From Aurantiochytrium sp. KH105 (Eukaryota > Sar > Bigyra > Thraustochytrida > Thraustochytriidae), in assembly GCA_003116975.1 (NCBI GenBank), contig BGKB01000125.1:1-64000 (forward strand): a stretch of DNA of 64,000 nt, written 5' to 3'. A program made the translations under genes and the position numbers. The stretch's first letter is position 1. Each line of letters opens with the position of its first letter. The notes below the pieces were generated by a model. That model worked only from the letters and a program-made list of their open reading frames with translations. It was not told the DNA's origin and ran no database searches. Below, piece by piece: positions 19,422 to 28,146 of the stretch.

Positions 19422-21065
19422 ATGGGCTACTGGCGCAACCTCAAGTGGCAACTGGCCGTACTGCTAGGTCACGAAGACCTGCTCAAGAAAAAAAAACTCA
19501 GGGCAAAACGAACACGCGTTGCTCTTGACGACGAAGAACGCGAGCTGGAAAAGGGGTACTCGTACACGTACGTAGACCGGAATGTGCGAAGAAAACTGCG
19601 CCTCTGGCTCTCGCGCTCGGAAATGGACGCCATTGCCCTGCTCTTCGACCAGGTGAGTCAAGAGCACCCAGGCGAGCGCCTGAGTCGCATCGAGTTCCTA
19701 CATATGATCATGCAGTCTGGCGGTCCGCGCGAGGAACCGCTTTCCAAACACGATGTTGACGATATTTTGCGACTCTTTGAGCATGCCAAGGTCGTCCACC
19801 GTCGCGAATACGTTGTGCCTGGGAAACAGCACCCCTACATTGCCGAGCGATACAAGAAACGTCGCTGGTATCGGTTTAAACGTGCAGTGTTGGGCAATCG
19901 CTATGTGCAGGCCATGAAAACAGTTCCAAGTGATCTGGTCGAGGATCCAGAGGAACAAAAAGCACGCGCGCGGGAAAAGGACTCGATCGACTTGCACGAA
20001 CTACTCTTGACCTTTTCATTCTGGAAACGAATCTACGTTGCTGGCGAGGTGCTTGATGGAATGGACGACGTAAGCTTCTTCTTTTTCCTCTTTGAGGCCG
20101 GGGCTCGCTTACGTTTGACTGAGGCAGAGTTTGCCATGGCCATGCGCGTCGTGCTTGAGGCCGTTTATGTTTCTGACTACGAAGACCCGGTCGGGATTCC
20201 CGTGGACTGTGATCCAGACGAGTATGAGCGACAAAAAAAGAAGGAAGAGGTTATCGCAGACCTTGAGGAGCTCGACCGCAATTTTCTCAAAGACTTTGCC
20301 GCCATCGAGGCAGACCGGAAAAAACGCAATCTCGTCGAGCGCTACCTCGATGTGATCTACGACGACGTCGACAAGGCCGAGATGGGAGCCATCGATGCCG
20401 AAGACCTACAAGAGTGGCTCGACGAGAACCACGAGGCAGGCGAAGAATTCGTGGACCAGGATACGGGCGCCCCGACATTAGAAAAAGCGCTGCAGGCCGT
20501 GCGCATCAAGGAAGGCGAGCCAATTGACCGGGAACATTTTTATGCATTTCTGGAGAACTCCCATATTCTGACGCACGAACTCCACGGACAGCTCGAAATA
20601 AAGCTCTTCGAGCAGTCGCGACTCATTGCGCACGAGCTTTTCGACATGAAGACTATCCCCTACCTCCGTATTGAGGCTTTCCGACAGTTCCTGCGCGAAT
20701 CACCTGACAAACGACTCGCAGCCATGGTTGTTCGCGTATCGCGTGCAGTGCGAAAGGAGTACCAGTCAATCTCACCCCGGGCGCGTGAGGCTCTTGTAAA
20801 GGTGTTGCGCTACCAGTCCTCCAAGCCCAAGTTTGATCCTATCGAAGACGAAGCTGAAGCATTGAAGCAACGAAAACGACTTCAATCGCCTACACTCACA
20901 GCGCTGCGCAAGGAGTATGCGGATCGATCCCCATTGGAGCGATTGCGTCTCGAGCCCTTATCCCGAAAGATTGAAACGGAGGTGGCGTCTGCTTATTCCG
21001 CTGTCAGCACAATTCAAAGCGAATTCAACAGCGTTGTCAGTTCAACCTCAAGCGTGAATCGCTGA
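19422..21065 (+). CDS. EF-hand-superfamily-like protein, function unknown
   Basis: 547 residues from the ATG at 19422 (AAGGATGG context); upstream the frame starts only at GTG. The protein is highly charged, helical and has no signal peptide or membrane segment. Several helix-loop-helix units look like degenerate EF-hands: LLFDQVSQEHPGERLSRIEF, YDDVDKAEMGAIDAEDL and a LHELLLTF unit. The loops carry an insertion or lack the standard D-x-D-x-D-G ladder, so calcium binding is doubtful. A basic juxtaposed region (KKRRWYRFKR) follows the first unit. It could be a scaffold or calcium-sensor relative. The call rests on pattern only. Its 3' end is 166 bp from the start of the 164-bp repeat array. Confidence 0.75.
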   Translation: MGYWRNLKWQLAVLLGHEDLLKKKKLRAKRTRVALDDEERELEKGYSYTYVDRNVRRKLRLWLSRSEMDAIALLFDQVSQEHPGERLSRIEFLHMIMQSGGPREEPLSKHDVDDILRLFEHAKVVHRREYVVPGKQHPYIAERYKKRRWYRFKRAVLGNRYVQAMKTVPSDLVEDPEEQKARAREKDSIDLHELLLTFSFWKRIYVAGEVLDGMDDVSFFFFLFEAGARLRLTEAEFAMAMRVVLEAVYVSDYEDPVGIPVDCDPDEYERQKKKEEVIADLEELDRNFLKDFAAIEADRKKRNLVERYLDVIYDDVDKAEMGAIDAEDLQEWLDENHEAGEEFVDQDTGAPTLEKALQAVRIKEGEPIDREHFYAFLENSHILTHELHGQLEIKLFEQSRLIAHELFDMKTIPYLRIEAFRQFLRESPDKRLAAMVVRVSRAVRKEYQSISPRAREALVKVLRYQSSKPKFDPIEDEAEALKQRKRLQSPTLTALRKEYADRSPLERLRLEPLSRKIETEVASAYSAVSTIQSEFNSVVSSTSSVNR

Positions 21066-21230
21066 CGGACGGACCCTTTTTGGTCGCGGCAGAGTCTAGT
21101 CTATTGGATGCATTGCTGTGCATCGACGCGAAGAGCGTCAGAGATATTCGAGCTTAGATCGCTCTCCGCAACTGTCTCAAGTTGCAGAGTCTAGTAACAT
21201 GCCGGGGCGGGGGCACATGAAGTCGGCACG

Positions 21231-21930
21231 ATCGAGACGTGAGATAACGCGACTGGATCGAGAAATCTCTGCTGTGGTTAGAGCCGCCAGATTTCCAGTC
21301 AAAACTATTAGAAAAGCGCCGGGTCTCGTGCTGCCTCGAGTGTTACCGTGGTCACCTCAAACTGCGCTTTGATGCGCGAGTCTGGTGCGACCCGATCGAG
21401 ACGTGAGATAATGCGACTGGATCGAGAAATCGCTGCTGTGGTCAGAGCCGCCACATTCTCAGTATAATTTTTCGGAAAAACGCAGGGTCTCGTGCTGCCT
21501 CGAGTGTCACCGTGGCCACCTCGAACTGCGCTTTGATGCGCGAGTCTGGTGCGACCCGATCGAGACGTGAGATAATGCGACTGGATCGAGAAATTGCTGC
21601 TGTGGTCAGAGCCGCCAGATTCTCAGTATAATTTTTCGGAAAAACGCAGGGTCTCGTGCTGCCTCGAGTGTCACCGTGGCCACCTCGAACTGCGCTTTGA
21701 TGCGCGAGTCTGGTGCGACCCGATCGAGACGTAAGAGAATGCGATCGGATTGAGAAATCAATGCTGTGGTCAGAGCCGCCAGATTTCCAGTCCAAACTAT
21801 TGGAAAAGCGCCGGGTCTCGTGCTGCCTTGAGTGCCGCCGTGACCGCCTCGAGCTGCGCTTTGATGCGCGAGTCTGGGTCGACCCGGTCGAGACGTAAGA
21901 GAATGCGACCGGATTGAGAAATCCATGCAG
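21231..21930. repeat. 164-bp tandem repeat array, four units plus a partial
   Basis: Unit starts (ATCGAGACGT) lie at 21231, 21395, 21559, 21723 and, as GTCGAGACGT, 21887. The period is exactly 164 each time. Units 2 and 3 are nearly identical, and unit 4 and the partial unit 5 are closer to each other. The last unit and a half are the 3' end of the MoeA-like gene. Because 164 is not divisible by three, each added copy changes frame relative to that gene. Confidence 0.92.
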
Positions 21931-23593
21931 TGTCTTCGCCTTGACAAGGACCGGCATTTGCGCGCAAGACTTCAGAAATTCCAGACGCGCGCCGACAGCC
22001 CTCCTTTTCCAAGGCGTCGTCAATTTCATTGAGTGCGCGAAAATTTGCTGCAGCGGGCACAAGCATTAGCGAGAGTCCTTCGTCCAGATGTTCATCACGG
22101 AGCGAGCCACGCAGTCTGTCCATGAGAGCCTCATCGCTGTTCATGGATACAATATCCAGTGCAACATGCGCTGCGCGAGCGGCCTCCGCCAGTCGTGCGG
22201 CAGCACCATTCCCGGCAGAAACCAGCGCTCTAGCCAGCAAAGGACCTGCCGCGGCCTGCGGTCGTGCAAGCATGGTGTGGGTACGTAGGTCTCCAATGAT
22301 GATCGCTGAGACGAGGGTCCCAGCAGGGATTTCTGGTGCTCCATAGTGTGCAGCGTGTGGCAGCTCGAGCAAAACATCAGCGCCAAGCATTGAGGGAAGC
22401 GCAGAGCTTCGCTGAAAGCCAGTGCTATGAGCAAGAAAGGTACCTGTTTCTTCATCGCGGGCAAGTCTTGCACGGTGGTATTCGGGACGTATCGGATCGA
22501 GTCGGAGGGGTGCTGCTAGTCTGCATTCGAGCCGTGAGGAGAGTGGGTCGTGCCAGCCCGCAAGCGTGCGAAGTGCTGGGGCGACGAGGAGGTCAAAGGT
22601 CACTGTACCGGAGACTGGATTCCCAGGAAGTCCAAAAACAAGAGTATCGCCCACGGTTGCGAAGACGAGCGGTTTGCCCGGTTTCATAAAGATGCGCTCC
22701 ACATGCACAGTGCCGCAGCGCTCGAGCGCACCGCGCACAAAATCGCGGGCACCCATGCTGACGCCGCCTGATGTAATGAGAACATCCAAGGCGTTGTCTT
22801 GAATCATATTTTGTAACCACGTGTCACGAGCTTCTTTATTGTCTTGGTCCGCAAGGATCCCGAGATCGACGACTTCGGCCTTGCCATAGGCAGCGTCTTG
22901 AGCTTTGGCAAGAAGCATAGGGCGATTTGCATCAAAAATGAGAGACGAATCCTCTTGGCGCGCAGAGGCTCCAGGAGCAATGAGCTCGTCTCCTGTGGAG
23001 AGTACGCCGAGACGAGGTGCTCCAACCACATGAACCGTGGCACGGCCAAACATCGAGAGGATACCGACCTCAGCAGCGCCCAAGAGACAGCCTTTTTTTA
23101 TAAGAAGCGCGCCCTCGCGAGTATCCGATCCCGGGATGCGAACATCAAGGTTGGGGCAAGCTTTCGCCGCCGCAGCGGCCTGTACCAGGATCGAGTGCTC
23201 GTGGCCTTCCTCTTTGTTGACGAGTTGCGTCTTTTCCACTTCGATGACGGCGTCTGCGCCATTGGGGATCATGCTACCCGTGGTCACGTAAACGGCCTGC
23301 ATTTCACCAACCACGAGAGCAGGATTGTCTTGGCCAGCTGCTTTGGACCCGATCACCTCAAGGCGAATGTCTTGATCGCTCTGGTGCTGAAGATCTTGCG
23401 CACGGACAGCGTAGCCGTCTTTAATACTTGTGTGGTGTCTTGGTACATTCCAGGGGGCGCGAAAGTCGTCAGCAAGCGCCCTGCCTAGCGCGTCGAGCGT
23501 GTTGCGTTCTTCAATACGGCCTTTGCACCTTTCGGTCGCCTCGCGCAAGACGGCTGCGAGCGCCTCGGCGACGGGCGTCATGCCAGACGCCAT
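21797..23593 (-). CDS. moeA: MoeA/Cnx1E/gephyrin-E type molybdopterin molybdenumtransferase
   Basis: 598 residues from the ATG at 23593 (GCCATGGC); the longer frame begins at GTG. This enzyme inserts molybdate into adenylated molybdopterin, the last step of molybdenum cofactor synthesis, in the cytosol. Family motifs in order: SIKDGYAV (56-63), a TGSMIPNGADAVI block, LSTGDEL, TSGGVSMGARDF (274-285), KPGKP (304-308) and GLPGNPVSG (321-329). Domain IV ends near 436. A further 162 residues follow that lack MogA/G-domain motifs, so this is not a plain Cnx1 E-G fusion. The last 40 or so residues are encoded by the 164-bp repeat array and may not belong to the ancestral protein. Confidence 0.92.
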   Translation of the reverse strand: MASGMTPVAEALAAVLREATERCKGRIEERNTLDALGRALADDFRAPWNVPRHHTSIKDGYAVRAQDLQHQSDQDIRLEVIGSKAAGQDNPALVVGEMQAVYVTTGSMIPNGADAVIEVEKTQLVNKEEGHEHSILVQAAAAAKACPNLDVRIPGSDTREGALLIKKGCLLGAAEVGILSMFGRATVHVVGAPRLGVLSTGDELIAPGASARQEDSSLIFDANRPMLLAKAQDAAYGKAEVVDLGILADQDNKEARDTWLQNMIQDNALDVLITSGGVSMGARDFVRGALERCGTVHVERIFMKPGKPLVFATVGDTLVFGLPGNPVSGTVTFDLLVAPALRTLAGWHDPLSSRLECRLAAPLRLDPIRPEYHRARLARDEETGTFLAHSTGFQRSSALPSMLGADVLLELPHAAHYGAPEIPAGTLVSAIIIGDLRTHTMLARPQAAAGPLLARALVSAGNGAAARLAEAARAAHVALDIVSMNSDEALMDRLRGSLRDEHLDEGLSLMLVPAAANFRALNEIDDALEKEGCRRASGISEVLRANAGPCQGEDTAWISQSGRILLRLDRVDPDSRIKAQLEAVTAALKAARDPALFQ

Positions 23594-23965
23594 GGCTTTG
23601 TCTTGCACAACCAGCCGACAGAGAAGCCGACGAGAAAGCTACCCAAGAGACAAGTGGTTTGCAAGCGCAGAAGACCTGTACGCGCCAGCGCACGGACAAC
23701 CTCGTGCGTGCGTCCTACGGAGGAGTGAGGCTGGAATTCGTTCGTGTCTGCGTTTGCGTCTAAAAAGATTGAAATGTGGATGCTCCAAGAGGGCCCTAGA
23801 AACGAGGGCCCCAAATTATGTAACTTTCGTGTTGAATGAGTGATGACGGCAAATGAACGAGTTTATGCTGTTGATAACTTAGATAAATTGTGAAATCCGA
23901 GAAGGAAGGAAGAATAGGCAAAGGGCAAGCCTAGATTAGTTTTGCACTCTGCGTATCGCTCACTG
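23594..23965. other. Short spacer, no feature seen
   Basis: Holds the 5' side of the MoeA gene and the 3' side of the next minus-strand gene. It is AT-richer than its surroundings from 23820 on, consistent with a 3' untranslated region. No ORF is supported. Confidence 0.5.
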
Positions 23966-25462
23966 TCAGTCTTGAAAAACCTGCGATTGACGATACGATT
24001 GTGAAGCAGCCCGCACTTGCTCTCGAATGGATGACATTTCAGAATTCAGTAGCTCGAGACGTGACAGGAGGATGCGTGCTGCGTGAGCTGCTCGCTGCGC
24101 TTCGGCTTTCGCACGATGTGATCTTGCCAAATGGACAGCACATACGACGGCGCAACCTGCGCTCGAGAGCACAGAGGAACGAATGACTTTTTCCCGAGAG
24201 GACCTCAAAAGCCACAGCTGAGCGATGAGAAGCGCGCCTGCAGAAGCAAAGGAACCCGAAACAAACACACGTGAGCGAGATGCTGCTCGTAGCGCTTCGA
24301 GGGCGCCCGCAATCTTGACGAGCGTGAGTTCCATCTCGCGCGAGATGCGCATGACTTCATGCGAGGTTTGTGCGAGACTGCCGTCCACGGACACGCCGTC
24401 GTGCCGCAGAGAATGCAAGACGTTGGCCGCGTCCTCTGCAACAAGTCGGCCGGTATTTTCGGCGTTAATACAAGAGTAATCCCCGTTCACACGCACACCG
24501 TCGCCAAATTGGGCGATTTCCACAGCCTCTGAAAAGACGTCAAGGTCGTACCCTTGCTGCTGAGCACGAACAGCCTGGTAAGTCCCGAGTCCAACAAGTG
24601 CAGTGGCAACAGCGGTACCTCCGACGAATGCTGCGCGTTGCAAGGCCGGCTCATCACGGTCATTGTCGGCTTCTTCGTCGCTCTCCTGTTCCTCATCGTC
24701 ACGGGTACGACTCGAACTCCTACGTTCATGCTGTCGATCAGCATGTTCGCGACCTGCAAAGGGAGAGCGTCGATACCGCTCGGAAGACGTGCCAAATCTC
24801 GCTCTAGTTCTCCAATTCGCCTGCGAGCTCGACGTCGACGCATAGTGCCAAGAAGACGAGGTTTGCCGCTCATGATGCTGCCTTTCGGTTCCGCTCGCTG
24901 CAAGAATTGTGTTAACGAGCCGCAGAGCTTCGCCAAGTGCGCGAGCCAAGGAGCTCCAGTCCACGGGGACAGCCTGTGAATTCGTCTTTGCCGCCGCGGC
25001 GGCGGTGGCGGCGGCGGCTTCTTCATGGGAGTCACTGTCCTCGAGAAGGTGGTCTTCGCGGAGAATTTGCAAGAACTCCACGCACACAGCCTGATTCTTG
25101 CGCACGACATCTGCGAGGTCACGTGCCTGTGCGTCAGTGAGGCCTGCATCGTGCGCCGGCGACGCTGCGAGCGCTGCGCGGTAGGCTGCGAGCCTCCGCA
25201 GGAGTCCTGCGACCCTGACGGCGGTTCCGGGCTCGGCTCGCGATCTCCGGGGCTCATCTCGCGGTCTCGCTCGGCCCGAATCTCGCGGCGCGCTTGCGCT
25301 CGCCGGATTCGGAGCACGCTCGGCACGGCGGGCAGGATCCCCGTGCTGCTCGACCCTGCCATGCTCGGCCTCGCGCGCCGCTGCTCGTTCCGTCTCCATA
25401 CTCGCTGCGCATGGGCGATTGAGCGGGAATTGCGTTTTGCTAGGCTCTGCCGGCGCCATCAT
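23966..25462 (-). CDS. Hypothetical protein with three hydrophobic segments
   Basis: 498 residues from tandem ATGs at 25462/25459. I do not recognise a family. The first 270 residues are low-complexity, rich in Ala, Arg, Ser and Glu, with one helical block near 80-140 (LADVVRKNQAVCVEF). Hydrophobic segments lie at about 276-295, 399-418 and 430-446, followed by a helical tail (LSRLELLNSEMSSIREQV) that may form a coiled coil. This layout fits a membrane-anchored organelle protein with a long disordered leader. Coding potential is supported by frame length and by the contrast between a conserved-looking C-terminal half and the disordered start. Homology could not be tested. Confidence 0.6.
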   Translation of the reverse strand: MMAPAEPSKTQFPLNRPCAASMETERAAAREAEHGRVEQHGDPARRAERAPNPASASAPRDSGRARPRDEPRRSRAEPGTAVRVAGLLRRLAAYRAALAASPAHDAGLTDAQARDLADVVRKNQAVCVEFLQILREDHLLEDSDSHEEAAAATAAAAAKTNSQAVPVDWSSLARALGEALRLVNTILAASGTERQHHERQTSSSWHYASTSSSQANWRTRARFGTSSERYRRSPFAGREHADRQHERRSSSRTRDDEEQESDEEADNDRDEPALQRAAFVGGTAVATALVGLGTYQAVRAQQQGYDLDVFSEAVEIAQFGDGVRVNGDYSCINAENTGRLVAEDAANVLHSLRHDGVSVDGSLAQTSHEVMRISREMELTLVKIAGALEALRAASRSRVFVSGSFASAGALLIAQLWLLRSSREKVIRSSVLSSAGCAVVCAVHLARSHRAKAEAQRAAHAARILLSRLELLNSEMSSIREQVRAASQSYRQSQVFQD

Positions 25463-26029
25463 TGGCCACTGCGAGGGTCGTCATCGTCATGGTCGTGGTC
25501 GTCAAGGCGCGCATCACGAGCATCGAGAGAGACGAGCGGACGTCTCTTTCGCAACGGGAATTTGCCCTTCTCGCGTTGGCCGGTCGACTGGTCGGTCGCT
25601 CGAGGTCATCGGGTGCGACAGCCCGAGCACGTCACCATTGAGTGAATGATCGACTGCGAGTGCTCTCTCCGCATCATCGTCCGAGGCCTTCTTGCCGCCC
25701 TCCCATGACGCAGACGCTCGCCAGATTCTCGCGCCGCAAAGCACGTCTTCTCCGCGCAAAGGGAGTCTGCCTACTGATGGCCTCGCTCTGGCACCCTTCC
25801 TTGCACCATCCAATCAATATTCGCCAGCAATCATTCTACATCTCTCGAGCCGAGCTCGGCTCCAGCTACTCCGGCATCCGCAGCCGCCAAGACCTCGGCG
25901 TCTCTCGGCGCTCAACCTTGGCCTTGCATTCCGCACGAGCGTCGCCGCGTCTGGAGCTCCATGCCAATGCCGTCGCCAAGACCCCCAATGTCCTATCCGT
26001 CCATCCTCGCGCTCGCTCGCATCAGGGCC

Positions 26030-26235
26030 AGCTCTGCGAACTCTGCGCCATGCGGCCCGACCTCGACGCCATCCGCGGCTTCCGCGTGCAGAGCCCGACC
26101 TCCACGTTCGAGAATTGCAGCAGCAGCTCGAGCTCGAGCTCGAGGAGGTCGACCTCAAGCCGGAGCTCCAGCCCGAGGTGCATGCAGTGCGCCTTGTGCG
26201 CGATGGCAGGCCGGTCTATACGTCGCTCTTGGTAA
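26030..26235 (+). other. Coding-like fragment ending at a possible splice donor
   Basis: One frame reads PDLDAIRGFRVQSPTSTF with almost every third base G or C. At about 26110 the coding-like frame shifts by one and reads a Gln/Leu/Glu helix followed by VRDGRPVYTSLL. It then meets TTG/GTAAGG, a good donor sequence, near 26230. Another short in-frame piece (DLFELVEEPVEKTS) lies near 26655-26700. This could be an exon of an undetected spliced gene or a decayed gene. I could not build a full model. Confidence 0.25.
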
Positions 26236-27367
26236 GGACTCGGAGGCGGAAATCGCCTTTCCCGGGACCAAGTGCACGGCAGCGTAGGTAATAGCACGGG
26301 CGCCCAAGTCCTTCTTGGCGCAGAGGACCACTGCCCTGCATGGCGGCCACGACGGGCAGCCCTCGCCCCCGGACCTCGAGCTCGACCTCGCGAGGATGTG
26401 GCGGCCAGTGTCGCCGTGCTCGCGGACTGTGTCCTGACATTGCACGACAGGACAGGACACGGAATGGGATTGCAAGAGCGCAAGCTGCCGCTCTCGTGGT
26501 CGATGTTGGCGAAGTCGTTGGGTTGGCGTAGAGGGCGGTCGACGACTGTTGAACCCAGACCTGGCCCGACCGTCCCATCGACCATGGCTACTGCGACGAG
26601 GCGGCGGGCGAGAGAGAAAGTCGATCGTTGACGACCTGCACGGCCGACCTCTTCGAGCTCGTCGAGGAGCCCGTCGAGAAGACGAGCGTGGGCGGGACTG
26701 TTGGCGTGACTTCGGGTCGCACCTAAGTCTTTCATTCGCTCCTTCATTCGATCACAGCGAAGCGATGGTCGCCATCGCGATGAAATCGATCGATGCCTCC
26801 AGTGGAAAGAAACTGTGGCTGTAATGCGAGAAACTTACTGCTCCGCAGCCGCAGCCGACAGCAGCGACTTCTGGACCTCCCCGCACCTGAATCGCGCGGC
26901 GTGCGGTGGCCGGCAGCCGCGGGTCAGCGGCGACGGTCGCGGAGGACGGCGCCGAGGCCGTCGACATCGAGTTTCGATTGACACCGCACGCTCTTCACAG
27001 GTGCGAGACGGAACTGCTCCCGCTGCAACTGTGCTGCAAGTGCCGGCATTTGGATGGACCGAGATGGGACGGGACCTGGGCCGAACGTGTGGCTCGGCAG
27101 GACGTGGACCTTGCATGCATGTCTGGGCAACCCGCATGCTTGGAGCGAGCAGCAGCTGCAGCTCCAGCTGGTGGCTGCAGACAGTCTGGAACTCGTGGCT
27201 GCGCGTGCATGGGCTTCGACTTGTACTGATCTCTGGCCCAGGCCTGGCTGGCGGACCGGGCCGCGCCGGGTTGCACATGAAAGCGGCTGCGAATCGATCG
27301 GGCAACGGCGATAGCGCGTGTGAGCAGGGAACAGCATTGCATTCCTTGCATGGCCGCGTAGCAGCGT

Positions 27368-27396
27368 AAAGAAGAAGAAGAAGAAGAAGAAGAAGA
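27368..27396 (+). repeat. (AGA)n microsatellite
   Basis: About nine AAG/AGA trinucleotide units within the gene-poor region. Confidence 0.9.
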
Positions 27397-27610
27397 GGCG
27401 GCGAGATTGAGATGGCACCTTGCTTGGCCATGCCGTAGGGTGGATTGAGGTCCTTCCGCAACTCAGGTATTGAGAGCGAGTTCGGCTTAGAGGCTCGCGC
27501 GCATCTCGAGGCCCTCGAGGCCGCAGCCGCATGCAGACACGGACGCACGCACGCACCCTCGCGCTTGCTTGGCCGGTGTCACGGCAGATCGACGGCGGCA
27601 TCAAAGACAG

Positions 27611-28146
27611 AGCTTGCCTGCTTTTATCCGCGCGAGACCTTCCCCTTCGGATGCACTTCTCATTTGCTTGGATCGCGACTCTGCTTGTCGCCCCAAGTGG
27701 TTGGATTGAGGATCCACCTACATAGTAGTATGGCACCAGCACACGTCGTCAGGCAGAGCAAGAATGCGCGCGTGGAGTAGAATGTTTGCGAATCATGGAT
27801 GTCGCACGCATGTAAACGGCGGACAGGCTGCGGATGGTGATGATGGCGTGCATCATGCAGATGATGGCAGAGGATGTCCTCTTTGGAGGTGGCTACGGAG
27901 GGTGGCGACCTCAATAGTGCACAGCTTGCCTGCTTTTATCTGCGCGAGTCTTTCCTCTTCGGATGCGCTGAGACCATGATCGCAACTATACTTCTCGACA
28001 TAAATGGTTGGATTGAGGACCCTCATGTTGAATATTGCAACAGCAAACGCCCCAAGGCGGACCAAATGATCGCGACATTGTCCAGGACGTCTTCTTTGGA
28101 TACAGCGTGTCGACCCTTCTGGTTGGATTGAGGACTCTCATGTTTG
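27611..28146 (+). repeat. Three spaced direct repeats of ~108 bp
   Basis: Full units at 27611-27718 and 27923-28030 both run from AGCTTGCCTGCTTTTAT through a TCGGATGC block to GGTTGGATTGAGGA. A partial third copy at about 28061-28146 keeps the GATCGCGAC and GGTTGGATTGAGGA ends. A weaker GGTGGATTGAGG copy lies near 27437. They are not adjacent, so they look like dispersed or decayed repeat units, not a microsatellite. Confidence 0.75.
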
